Below are positions 12,253-23,579 of a stretch of DNA of 64,000 bases, piece after piece; within the stretch, counting starts at the first letter, position 1; every line of letters begins with the position of its first letter. A program made the translations under genes and the position numbers. The stretch is from Rhodeus uyekii. Lineage: Eukaryota; Chordata; Actinopteri; Cypriniformes; Acheilognathidae. The stretch spans positions 1,353,001-1,417,000 of the forward strand of contig JAWRVZ010000041.1 in the NCBI GenBank assembly GCA_037043235.1. The letters are read 5' to 3'. A model generated the notes under the pieces. That model searched no databases and was not told the origin of the DNA. It was given only the letters and a program-made list of their open reading frames with translations.

Positions 12253-12699
12253 AAAAAATGGGGGGGGGGGAGCTTAAATATTAGCTTGAGTGTACAAAAT
12301 GTACTAGATTTTTCAGTGCAAAATAAATACACAAATAATGACTCATAGAGAATAAAAACATTACAAGCACAATAGTGTTCAAAGTTGTACTCAGGTTACC
12401 AACAACAACACTAGCCGGATAGAAAAAGGGCAAGCGTAGGTTTGATACGATGTATGAAGATGTGTGGTTTGTGTTTTGGCAAGCGTTCCTTCATCAAACT
12501 TGCATACATTCTATTTTTTTTTATTCTTGTGGTGTTGGCACCAGCCTGCATGTCCAATGCGACCCCAATGCCATATTAACGAGTTTCACAAAAGCAAAGC
12601 TGTGCTGTGAAGTTCGCAAGTATTTGTGACCCATGTCAAAGCTGGTTTGTGTTCTTAGACTCTTGTAATGGCACAACAAAGATGAAACAATTTTGCTTT

Positions 12700-12724
12700 G
12701 TGTGTGTGTGTGTGTGTGTGTGTG
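12700..12724. repeat. (TG)n microsatellite
   Basis: About twelve TG units with GTGCATGC following. Confidence 0.9.
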
Positions 12725-13949
12725 CATGCTAAAAACATAAACAATAAAGACTTGGCTCTCTTTGCTTTCTGGAATGATTTATAAGTTCTGCGTCTCTAAC
12801 GATCTCAGGCGTCTGTGCTATCTCGCCTACTTCAGCAGGCATCTGCCACCAGTCCTCGACTCGCTTACGCAAAGTCAACGGAGGCTGCTTCTGAATATCA
12901 ATTCATAATAACACATACCCGGTAAAGCATCACACTATAGCAGACGGCTGTGCAAGATCTACTTCTAGTGATTTAAACTGCTAAAAAAAAAAGTTGTTTG
13001 ATCTAATACCATCATCATGAATCAACTTGGAATTAATGCAAAGGTTTTTAATGAAAAAAGCATCAATAAACAGCAGCCAGCTTAATGCTTGTTTCATCTG
13101 AATGTGTGTGATGAAACTGATAACACTCTTCTTGTCAATAATGGTAATTACAGTATAGGTCTGAACACTGTAATTACCCTTTACTCTTTTGGGGTTAATT
13201 CCTTTGATACGCCCTTGATAAGACCTGATTCAGGAAGAGGAAATATACTGACCCTCTGTGAGTGCCCTCTAGCCTGGTTAAAGTGATTACCCACAATGCA
13301 GCGGCTGGCGCAATCTCTGAGCCATCTGTGTGTGGCCAGGGAGTGGCAGTGGCTCCTGTCCAGATGTGACACGATGGAGGGATTGGGGGAGATATTGAAG
13401 GGGATAAGAGGAGGCTAGGTGGGGGTTGAAGGTGCAGGGCGTCAGGACGAATGGACTGTGGGGATCCGAGAGAGTGGGTCCAACTGGAGCAGCTGGTCAT
13501 TATATGCGTATAAGTTCAGCTATAAGGCATTAACCCAGGCAGCCACCCGATCCCTGATACGGGCACACACACACACACACAGACACCTTGGTACAGGGTA
13601 AATGGGACATTGTTGTGTACAACATAAAAATGCACATAGTCACGATCAGTGCTAGGGAAACCAATCCGATACAATATTACGCTACTCTTGCATTAATTGC
13701 GTTACTTAGTTATTTTAACAGGACGTAATGTGTTATATTACTTTTCCGTTACTTCTTCTCACCTAGGCTGGGCTTGCTTATTTGTTTTTTAATAACCCTA
13801 ACTAACTCTAACCCTAATCCCAGCCTTTTTGGATAGTGTAAAGAGAAACTATTGGCATTTAAACAGAATAAATAGCAGCTGCCATTCACTATTTACACTT
13901 ATAGTCGCACTGCTGTTGCCACTGCCATATACACACATAATAGGATAAC

Positions 13950-13950
<1 letters not shown>

Positions 13951-13984
<34 letters not shown>
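13951..13984. repeat. (TAA)n microsatellite
   Basis: Eleven TAA units. A smaller (TAA)/(TTA) inverted pair lies nearby at 14095-14123. Confidence 0.9.
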
Positions 13985-13985
<1 letters not shown>

Positions 13986-14324
13986 GATGCAAAACACAAT
14001 CCTACATCATCATCAAATAAAATTTTAGTTTTCATTATAAATTAAATTTATACTTTGCAAAGGCAAAAAGAAGAAAATTAGGCACTCTTTCTGCATAATA
14101 ATAATAATTATTATTATTATTATATATAAAATCTAATTGTTGGTTTTATTATAAAAATATATAAGGATTTTGGTGCACTTTGCAAAAAAGAGCAGCAAAT
14201 GAATTTTTTTAAATAAATTTTTGACCTTTTGAATTAATACATTTCTCATTATTAATATCAGTATTATTATTAATAATAATAGCAACAACTAAATTACTTT
14301 TCCCGAATTTATTTGTATGCATTG

Positions 14325-14401
<77 letters not shown>

Positions 14402-14406
14402 GTATA

Positions 14407-14443
<37 letters not shown>
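14325..14443. repeat. (AT)n microsatellite, interrupted
   Basis: About 118 bp of AT units with four TGTATATATA-type interruptions near its right end. Confidence 0.95.
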
Positions 14444-14445
<2 letters not shown>

Positions 14446-15815
14446 CGTAAATATGTTAAAGAGCACTAACATTTAATTTAACCCCAGTTTAATTTAACCA
14501 CACATCTCTAAACTAACAATGTTGTATTTACTTTTTTTCTCACGAAAGTATTACTGAAACGCAATAACAGATTCTGAGGTCATCTGTTTCTAGAGTTTTC
14601 TCTTTTCATCTCAGCCAGTTCCAGAGAACTGAGTCTCGCTTGGCTGTGACACGCCTGACTAGACTTATAGAAAAGGCGCCTGTGTCGTTATGGTAGAGTT
14701 TGACAGTGAGACTTCTCAGGTGCATCTAATGGCCATATCTAATGGCCAAGTGAACACAGAGACGAACAGTTTATTACACTAACAGCATTATCTGTATATC
14801 TGGGCAAAGCATGGCTGTAAATCAGCTCCAGTGGTTTTACTCTCTCACAGTGACACTTTAAATTCACTATGACAAACACCTCAAATATGTGCCTTAATAT
14901 TCTCCGCCTCCCTCTGGAAGACTTCATGTCATCTCTCCCCTGTCTAAATATACTTAAGACAAATGCCTCCAATAAAAGCAAGTTTTACAACAGTTAGCAT
15001 AGCTCCTCTTAAAGTTTGGAGTTTCTTAAAAAAAACGATCAGCTAAACTTTAATATAAGTCAATTTTTTGAAGGCAAGAAGCCACGAAACATGGCTTTCA
15101 GCGACGACGCTAGCATATAAAGCTAAGAGACAGAAGGGATCAGAGCAAGCGGTGTAAAAAGTGATGCTATTTGAGCCCATTTTTATGATTCTGTACTTTG
15201 TGATTTATAGCAGAGCTTTTCCTCATAAGTGTTGAGTGTGTAATGTCAGTGAGATATATTGTTGGCGGAGTGAGAAAGTTTTTCTCAGGTTGTTGGGATT
15301 TTATATCTTTCCCATTTTGATGGACGATTATAGAAAAAGGCAGCAGGTTGCGCCATAAATCAGGGCTCAGTCAATGAGCGGAGAAGGTCCGCCGTTTATG
15401 TTTACTAATTCTCCAGGTGATGTCGTAAAGAAGGAACGTTCAATGTCATCAGGGACCATAAAATGGCAATGGAGGAGGCCACTGTTTGTCTCTCTCGCTC
15501 TCTCCTCCACCCGCTCCTCCTTGAGATTGGTGCTGCATATCTTAAAGTGGCCACGAGTAAAAACTTCTTACAGGCTTCTTTTTATTTACCTGTAACTCCT
15601 TCTAGTTTATTCATACTGATGAAAACACAAGTTTCATAAGCTTTCTGATTTTCTTCCTCGCTTCATATTCCACTATGAAACCGTTTAAGGAGTGTGCTGG
15701 ATGTTTTACAAATATCGTTGTGCCACACTACACTTTATACAATATAAATAAATGTAATAAGAAAAACAAACATAAACAACAAGCATAGGATATTACCATG
15801 TTGCACCATGCATTA

Positions 15816-15985
15816 TTAAAGGGGACTTATTATGCAAAATACATATGTTTCAGCAGTGCATATTCTCAACCACTCTATAATGTTTAAAAAAATCCACCCA
15901 CTCCTTTTTGTAATCCCCATAAATCATAAGCAATGTCTCAGAATAAGCCGTTTTGAGATTCTAGCAATGTGATGTCACATAGTCC
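15816..15985 (-). repeat. Partial copy of the GGGGACCTATTATGC transposon
   Basis: TTAAAGGGGACTTATTATGC followed by CAGCAGTGCATATTCTCAAC, CCATAAATCATAAGCAATGT and AGAATAAGCC matches, in reverse, the right end of the complete element at 30013-30734. Only one end is present. Confidence 0.7.
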
Positions 15986-16608
15986 ACGTTCATCTCATTA
16001 AACAGTATCTTTCAAGAAAGGTATTTTTATTAAAGTTATTCAATCAAGAGCAGTTATTAATAAGAGTTATTGTCTGTTTTTCTTTTGTTGTTTGATTCAG
16101 ATTAACTGCATTTAGCAGTAGGCATTGTATGTTAGGCTGCTTTCACTTTAATACACAGATCTCATATATAAAAGTGATTTATTTTCCTGCATTTACATTC
16201 ACAGACATACCCGACAGTGTTAATGTGAAAATTGTGGGGGGTTTTAACATAACCTTGGGTGGCTTTGACAGTTTAAGCACATTAAGATGTGAAAAAGAAC
16301 TTAGTTTAATACTCATGGTCACTCCATCTGACAGCCAGTTGTCTGGGTGCTTGCTTTGGGTGAGTGCGTTCAGAAAACCAAATGTCAGAATTTTAGACTG
16401 ATATGGCTTTAAAACGCATGCAAATAATAACCTTTCATAATGATGAAAAATTGCAATGTGATGTTAGCGTGACTGCAATTGAGATGATTGCCAAAAACAC
16501 AAAATATCTTTTTGGTTTTGACTAAGTATTGGAGGCACAGGCTGTACAGGCTCTGCCCTCTTCTGGAAATTGGGGTGGAGAGCAGCAAGTCATTTGCAAG
16601 AATGGGTA

Positions 16609-16975
16609 CAGTAACCCCTCGCCACTTCACGGTTCAAGTTTCGCGGCCTCACTTTTTCAAAAATATTCATCGAAAAGTAAAAAATTTAAAATATCGCCAT
16701 ATTGGCAGCCATATTGCTGAAAGCAGCGTTGTTTCATCGTGATGTGAGAGAAACGGTTTCCCAGGATGCCAGACAAAGAGAGAAACTCTCTGAGAGGCTT
16801 TGTACACACCCACAGGCGCTCAGACAAGACACGTGATTGGTTCCCGGCGAGAGCTCGACCAATGAGAGCACGAGTGGATGTATCCCGTGATCTGATTGGC
16901 TGATCCTACTTCATGGATTTTCACCTATCACGGGGGGTTCCAGTCCACATTAACCGCAATAAACGAAAATCACTG
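16609..16975 (-). mobile_element. Tigger-like MITE, copy 2
   Basis: A 367-bp element with ends CAGTAACCCCTCGCC and an inverted CACTG-side partner, flanked by TA on both sides (16607-16608, 16976-16977). It is inverted relative to the copy at 9804-10269 and lacks that copy's hAT insert, so it shows the pre-insertion structure. No coding capacity. Confidence 0.78.
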
Positions 16976-17569
16976 TATTTACAACACTGTTTAATAAATG
17001 ATCTGTGGATTACTTTGAGCAGAAACTTCCCAGACACATTTATATGACTTACATCTTATGTTATGAAAAAAGGAACAAAACAGGTCCACTTTTAGTTATG
17101 CAATAGAGAAATAGCTGCAGCACTTTGCATGTAGATACTATGTACTTGTTATAGAAATGACAAAAACTGGATTATAACTTGGCACTACCTGAACCTATCC
17201 CTAAACCTATCCTTAACCCATATAGTTCTATCAAAATTGCATTTAATTAATTTCAAACAGGGTAACGGCATTAAATTAAGTAAACACACTAGCAAGATTT
17301 GTACTAAAAATTGAACCTTAAAAAAGACCCAAAATGCACAGGAAACATGTTTTTGAATGACATTTTGATTCGGACATTTGACCCCTAATATGTGAGAGCC
17401 TTGGCTCATTCAAGCCATGTGAGATTTAAAAAAAAAAAGAGTACTTTTTATTGTTTTGCTTTACAGTGCTACAATTTGGAACCAATGCTTGGAACCAGCT
17501 GCTTAAAATATGATATAAAACTTAAACCTTCCTGCTGTGATTCTATAATGTAAAATGCCACGTGAATGA

Positions 17570-18110
17570 GGATTAATTGTCCATATTTTACATATTGCCC
17601 TCGTAGATCAGTATTTGATTAGCGCTTCAGTGATCCTGTACAATAAGGTTGCATACATTTAGCATCAATTAGCATCTTCGCATGGGCCCCGACAGCATGG
17701 GTTATCTGCTCATCTTCTCATAATTAGCTCTCTCTTGTTATGAGGAGTCTCCATAGAGCTCATCATAACCACACTTCTCATAATAAACTCTACATGCCAG
17801 TTGCTCCTAGTATTATATGCAGTGCATACATAAGATTGAATGACATATGGGGGGGAATGCTATCGTATGTCATATGTCGCTGTCGTTTGTTGTTCCTCCT
17901 GGAAATAAAAATAGCCATCATCCGGGTGCTCGATGAATGCTCCATAAATGTCCTACGTGGACACTTTTGGGTTTCTCATCTGTTCAAGTGTCATGCACAG
18001 TATATGTTGGTGTATTGCCATATCTGAGATCCAGCTCTACATATAATTGGCTGGAATCAATCCTCCATTTACCATCTTTTATCTCTACCTAATGGAGTGA
18101 GTGTGTCTTT
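17570..18110. promoter_or_regulatory. Candidate conserved non-coding block
   Basis: Unique sequence with repeated CTTCTCATAATTAG / CTTCTCATAATAAA and ATTAGC motifs, no coding frame of note, and sharp contrast with the AT-rich repeats around it. Enhancer role is a guess. Confidence 0.2.
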
Positions 18111-18221
18111 TCATAATAATAATCAGCCTTAGAGAGCCTATATTTCTTTACGTCAGATTTTCCAGTGTTTTTTTTTTTCAGTCGGTGAACAAAGAGCTAT
18201 TTAAGAGTCAACACACACAGC

Positions 18222-18790
18222 CTTATCCCCCTGTAGCCCCAGACTTGTCATTCACTGAAGCTTAGCAGGGTTGAGCTGGGTTAGTGCCTGGATGGGAGAC
18301 CTCTTTGGGAGCCTAGGTTCCCCAAACCATTGTTAGTGAAGCCAGCAGGGGGTGCTCATCCTGAGATCTGTGTGGGTCCTAACACCCCACTATAGTGATG
18401 GGGACACTTTACTGTCCAAAAAAACTGTCCTCTGAAAAAAACTGTCCTCAAAAAACTGTCCTCTGGATGAAATGTTAAATTGAGTTCCTGACTCTCTGCA
18501 GTTATTAAAAATCCCATGATATTTCTCGAAAAAAGTAAGGGTGAAACACCAGTGGCCTAATAATCTCCTAATAATCCACTGAATTGGCTTTATCCCTCTC
18601 TCTCCTCTCCACCTATAGCTGGTGTGTGGTGAGTGCACTGGCGCCGTTGTACTGTGGCTGCTGTCACATCATCTAAGTGGATGCTGCAGACTGGTGGTGG
18701 TTAAGGAGAAACCCCATGTTATGATTGTAAAGCGCTTTGGGTGTACAGTAATATATGGTAAAGCGCTATATAAATGCTTCATTCATTCAT
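18222..18790 (+). repeat. 5S rRNA-derived SINE, copy 1
   Basis: The head carries the 5S rRNA internal promoter region: AAGCTTAGCAGGGTTGAG and GGATGGGAGACC. This is a SINE3-like origin, not a functional 5S gene: flanking 5S sequence is missing and the body diverges completely. The tail has AAAGCGCTTTGGGTGTAC and GCGCTATATAAATGC, then ATTC repeats. Confidence 0.8.
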
Positions 18791-19264
18791 TCAATGCATT
18801 TAATTGCATCTTGCTGAAAAGGAGACCGTTAAGAAATGGTTGTGTGCGTGTGTAGGAGTTTGTGTCAGCGTGTTTGTTTTCAGTCACTTTGAATTATAAT
18901 GTTATCGAGGGAGAGCACTTAAAAACAAGGCCATCAGCTCAGAGAGTTGTTTATCACGAAGCCATGTGATCGACATCCAGTGTGTTTTTACGCTGTCAAT
19001 ATGCTTATTAGCTTTAGGAATAAGTGTCATTTTTTAAAGGGTTGTCTTCATGCTTTCAGTAAAAGGATGTTTGTGTGACAGCTAATTCAGAAGAGGGCAT
19101 GTGTTTCTCCCAATGGACATTCATTATGGCCCTGCTGCAAGAGATTCGCTTTAAATGGCTAACTTCACTTTTGTGACACCTAGCTGGACTTTATTTATAA
19201 GGTGTGTTTTAGTATATATTCCACAATGTACAAAGCCAATGTATCATTACACCACAATAATATA

Positions 19265-20293
19265 CAGTAATACCTCGAGATACGAGCGCCTCTACATATG
19301 AGTATTCCAAGATACGAGCAAGCCTTTGGGAAGATTTTTGCTTCTAGATACGAGTAAATATTCGAGATACTAGCATGCGTACTGACGCCGACGCACGTTC
19401 ACTTCACGTGTTCGCTGACTTCTTTACGCATCGCCCGCGAGTGATTTTCTCTCTATTTTGTGCATTATTCTTCATAATAGCGAGTGAGTGGAAAAGCATG
19501 ATGACCATGGAAATAAAGCATCAAATTGTGGATAAATATGAGCGCGGTGCTCTGAGTGATTAGGAGCATAAGGAGGAACTGTGGACTGAGGAGATGATCG
19601 AGCTACAGATGATGGAACATACGCAGGTGTTGCAAGAGCTCAGCAGTGGTGAGGAGGAGGAGGAGGAGGGTGAACCGGAGGATAACATTTCTACAAATGA
19701 AATTAAGGAAGTGATGGCTATTTGGCAGAAGGTTTCGCATTTTATACGACACGTGCCTTACTTATTTTTAAAGGGAGACAGAAACAAATCTCCCTCCATA
19801 GGTATTTCGTTAAAACGTTTGCGCCAAGTGAAAGTGAAAGTGAGGGTAGTCAGGCGAAAAAAAGCTAAGAAAAGGTAAGAAAACAAATCGAAAAAAGTTA
19901 AACAATAATATAAATTAGAAAAGTTTAAAAATATATATATACGTAAGCTAAGTTCAGTTATGTTAATTTAAGTTTACGTAAGTTACGTATTGTTCGTGTA
20001 AGTTACGATACGGAATCAAGTGTCTGTGTACCAACCCCTTCCTCCCTCCTCCACACCTGCATCATGTAAAAATTGTATTTGATATCACACAAATCCTTAT
20101 ACTGTATACATGTACTATAATTGGGTGTGTGTCTATACCAATAAAAAACATGTTTTTTTCCATTGATACGGATCTGGAACGGATTAATTTGTTTTCTTTA
20201 TTTCATATGGGATAACATGATTCTAGATACGAGCAATTCGAGTTACGAGCTCTGCCCTGGAACGGATTATACTCGTATCTCGAGGTATTGCTG
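19265..20293 (+). mobile_element. Tigger-like (pogo) element, internally deleted
   Basis: A 1,029-bp element. The terminal inverted repeats start CAGTAATACCTCGAGATACG and match over 22 bp with one difference. TA flanks both ends (19263-19264, 20294-20295). It retains only the ends of a pogo-family transposase, so it must have been moved by a full-length relative. Confidence 0.85.
19498..19878 (+). pseudogene. Tigger-like transposase remnant, N- and C-ends fused
   Basis: One frame with a single TAG (19561-19563). Before it, MMTMEIKHQIVDKYERGALS resembles the N-terminal helix-turn-helix start of Tigger/pogo transposases. After it comes a C-terminal-type segment with an acidic run (GEEEEEEGEPED) and STNEIKEVMAIWQKVSHFI. 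The DDE catalytic core that should lie between is absent, so this is a deletion derivative rather than a decayed full gene. A full transposase is usually about 500-600 residues; here about 126 codons remain. Confidence 0.7.
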
Positions 20294-22981
20294 TATCATC
20301 ATTTTACAAAAGTATAGCATTATACGCTGACATAATTGCATTTTCACAAAATATCAATATTTTACCAACTTAGTGAATTGGAAAGACCAGGGAGTGTTGT
20401 TCCTAATTTTCCAACCAACGATATTCCGTTCCCCAAACATTCTTCTAACTACTCTAGCATCCATATAGATTGAGTAATATCTCTGCTATCTCAGTAATCA
20501 CTGTGATCTCTGTTCTAAGGTCAGCACATCAGATCAATGACTTGCTGCATCGCCGATGACCACAGCACTCAGACCAGTCCTTTGTCATAAAGTAATAAAT
20601 GAGTGCTGAAATGCTTCCACGCTTTCATTTTATCCTGTCACACAGCCGAAAAGGCTGTAAAGGGGTGCAGAGTTTTGCATTGATCTCCTGCCAGAGCTCT
20701 CGGCCACCATGACTAGGCGGCTTTTAGGAAAGATGTCGCAAAGAGCTCAGTCTCAAATACGAAATGTCTGAGAATGCTTGAGTACAGAAAACTCTGTCTG
20801 TAAAGCAGGTCTCATTAGTTGTGGACTAGTTTCAATAGAGCACGGAAGGATTAAAGATTGACTACAGACTACGCCACCCTGAACACTCACCAGGGACTGT
20901 GCTAAAGCTCACACTGAAGTGGCAGGAGATCTTTTTTTTTTTTTTAAACACCTAACCAAATAACCACCTAAAATAACTAAATAACCACCTAACCACCTAA
21001 ACCAATTAAATGTAAAACACAACTTAATTACACCCTTCAATAAAATATACAAACTAACGACCAGGGTAGTGATGTACTCCTGGGTTTCACCCAGATGCAG
21101 ATGCGTGTCTGCAGGGAATAAAAGGTCCAACAAAGCCTCCACAGCAAGTCACCTCACACTAACCAACATGGCAACACACACACCACTCACGCCACAGAAC
21201 TCATGAAGGAACGACCGCCACCAGAATCCACCCCTGCCTTAAGCACTCGAAACGAAATAATTAAAAGACACACAAAACCAAAAATTTTCAGTTTAACAAA
21301 AATTACTTCAAAAAGTCACAAAAAAGAAAAAGATTTTCCCCACAAGTTAAGCAACGTACAAATACAAAAATGAACACAATACCAAAATAGATAAAAGACG
21401 AAGGGAAAAAGATGACTTCTTCTTATACAAGAAACAAAATAACAGCAAAAACATGAAAGTCACATTAACCAAGATTCACAAAACAAATACTAATATAACA
21501 AAACCAAAAAGACAACACAATACTGTTAATAAATCAGAGCACTGAAGAAAGTAATTTAATTCAGTCAAAAAGGGAAAAACAACAATCCCGTAACAATAAC
21601 AGAAAGAAATAATAAAACAAAATAACAAATCAACTCACATTAACAAATCTTTACTAACCAACACAAAAAGGTGTAATACAGAAAGGTTAGACAAAAACTA
21701 TACATAAACCAAGAGACAAACACACAGAAGCACACAGCTTGACAACAAACACAATGGAAAATTTAACTAAACAAAGCAACAGTGCCTCTGGAAGATAGTC
21801 TCACGTAGCCGAACAACCCGGAAGCTAATCCCCATGAAGACGCAGCCGGTCTGTGCTCTAAGCATCTTACAAGTCCGGTCAACGAAAACCAAACAGTCAA
21901 TCAAACAACACGCATGCTGGAAAACTGTCTTTCTGAGGGCAAAAGACACAATGGAGGGACAGAAACAAGTCTACGTCACAGGAAAAACACCCATACTGTG
22001 CTTGACTCGCGCAACCTTTGATTCTGCAGAGGGGCAACCTCAATCAAATGCCTCGCTCTGGATGGCAACCAAGTGTGACTCAGGAAAATGGGCGGTGACT
22101 CGTGACGCCAGTCCATCTAACCAACCAGTTTATATACGTCAACTAACCAACCACATGCCATGCCTAGTGTTTAGATTTGCTCTGTGTATTTTGTCACTTA
22201 CTACAACTGAAAGACGCTTTCCAGAGAGTGCATCAGTCAACCTTTCAGAGGCCTTCTGAAGCCTTGGAGCTTTGCTTTCTCTCATATGACTAAGAAAACA
22301 CATACATGTTAAACAAGAATCTCATCTCATTAATATTTATAATAAATAGCTATAACATCGTAACATCTAGCATACAATTCAAATTTTGACAATGTCTTTT
22401 TAGCTTCAAAGAATATATAGCCAATAAATGTCACTGTATTTATATGTTCATTGACACTGTATGTAGTGTCTATATGTATGTATATAATTTACATTTGAAT
22501 AGCTAGGGGAAAAGTACATTTTTAAAATGAGTTTTAATTTATTTTTTTTAATAGTTCACTGTTTTTGTCTCAGTTGTAAACTACAAAAACACGGATTTGT
22601 GGTGATGTCATGTGCGTATGCATTACGTGTTTGGGTAATGGGCACATCGTTTTTCCTAACAAAGTGACACTGCCAACTACTGGCCTGATGGCAAAATACA
22701 TGGCATAATTTTAATAACTTCGACGATTTGTGCAAACAGGGATCATTTTGACAACATTGTCATCTTTCACGAGAAAAACGTAAACGAGAAAAAAACATTT
22801 TAGTACATCGTCGTTGTGTAAACATACCCTAAATAGTAGAGTATTTGAAAATAATATAATGCAAAACAATGGTATGTCTTAAAGGTATTACCCAGTAATA
22901 ATGAATACCATCGTATAGACTTATCCTGGTTTTCCCTGGTTTGATGGTAATGTGATAATGGTAATATGATTATCATATTCA
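20294..22981. other. Non-coding; strongly A/C-rich strand at 20930-21800
   Basis: A T run at 20931-20945 is followed by ACCACCTAA-type short repeats and then about 800 bp almost without G on the plus strand. Read on the minus strand it could be the 3' part of a retro-copy ending in poly-A at 20945, but no target duplication or protein is visible. From 22260 on, ordinary AT-rich sequence. Confidence 0.45.
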
Positions 22982-23179
22982 TACACTAGTGTTCAAAACT
23001 GACAAAAAATGGTTACAAACGATGTCCTTTTCAAATAAATAAATGCTGTTCTTATGAGCTTTTTATTCATAAAAGAATCCTGACAAAAATGTTTCATTAT
23101 TTCCACAAAAAATGTGAATGATTTTTGAAGAATCATGTGACACTGAAGACTGGAGTAATAAATTACATTCAAAATAGAA
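22982..23179 (+). repeat. Older dispersed repeat, left half (DIRS target)
   Basis: This stretch resembles a very common cyprinid dispersed repeat as I remember it: it holds CAAATAAATGCTGTTCTT, then ATCATGTGACACTGAAGACT, and ends AAAATAGAA directly before the element's AAC. The repeat resumes at 28354 on the other side of the DIRS element. I do not know its formal family name. Confidence 0.6.
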
Positions 23180-23229
23180 AACGTCTCGGGTTACGTATGT
23201 AACCCTGGTTCCCTGAAGGGGAACGAGAC

Positions 23230-23379
23230 GCTGCGTCAGAAAACGCTAGGGGAAACCCTTGACGTCAGTCACGTGAAGATGTGTACAACCAATGGGAAAT
23301 TTACGCGTGTGAATGCAAGTCGCGGGAAGTGACGTCATGAACAGAGCATAAAAGCGCGCCGGAACCCGGAAGTGACAGC
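23230..23379 (+). repeat. DIRS 3' inverted terminal repeat (150 bp)
   Basis: This is the perfect inverted partner of 28181-28330. It is preceded by a 50-bp left-end extension (23180-23229) that has no counterpart at the other end but is copied in inverted orientation in the internal complementary region. Because the ITR carries promoter-like motifs, this copy points into the element on the plus strand, antisense to the ORFs. Confidence 0.97.
23260..23355 (+). promoter_or_regulatory. Antisense promoter-like cluster in 3' ITR
   Basis: This is the inverted copy of the 5' ITR motif set: TGACGTCA (23260-23267), CACGTG (23270-23275), CCAAT (23289-23293), TGACGTCA (23330-23337) and CATAAAAG (23348-23355). 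It faces into the element, so a transcript would run through the ICR and antisense to the recombinase and RT frames. Antisense transcription from the ITRs is known for Dictyostelium DIRS-1; here it is an inference. Confidence 0.5.
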
Positions 23380-23426
23380 AAAAGAGTGTCTGAAGCGGGC
23401 CCGGAGGCGCAAGGAGCTGAGGCGAA

Positions 23427-23529
23427 GACGCAGCGTCTCGTTCCCCTTCAGGGAACCAGGGTTACATACGTAACCCGAGACGTTCCCTTTCATGGGAACT
23501 TCGAGCTGCGTCAGAAAACGCTAGGGGAA
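23427..23529. repeat. DIRS internal complementary region (ICR)
   Basis: Two abutting blocks are visible. Bases 23427-23484 are the exact inverted copy of the left end 23180-23237 (58 bp). Bases 23482-23529 equal the reverse complement of the right end 28306-28353 with one mismatch in 48 (23495, G for A). The blocks overlap in the trinucleotide GTT at 23482-23484. The ICR therefore spells the junction that forms when the two element ends are joined in a circle. In DIRS-1 such a region is held to template closure of the linear cDNA into a circle. It lies just downstream of the recombinase stop codon, in the usual place. Confidence 0.93.
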
Positions 23530-23579
23530 CGTTATACCAACGTCACCTCAGCGACGCCGGCCTACGGATGTGTCTCAGC

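Larger units (their letters stand above)
12253..16608. other. Non-coding with AT microsatellites
   Basis: Mainly AT-rich. It includes (TG)n, (TAA)n and the long (AT)n, plus AACCCTAACTAACTCTAACC at 13794, a short telomere-like phrase also found in common fish repeats. No coding frame above noise. Confidence 0.55.

Noticed and set aside
13794..13825. Interstitial telomere repeat
   Set aside because: Only a few imperfect AACCCTAA-like units. The same wording is common in ordinary fish repeats.
18240..18310. A 5S rRNA gene
   Set aside because: Only the internal promoter part matches 5S RNA and the rest diverges into a SINE body. The same is found at 43710-44272.
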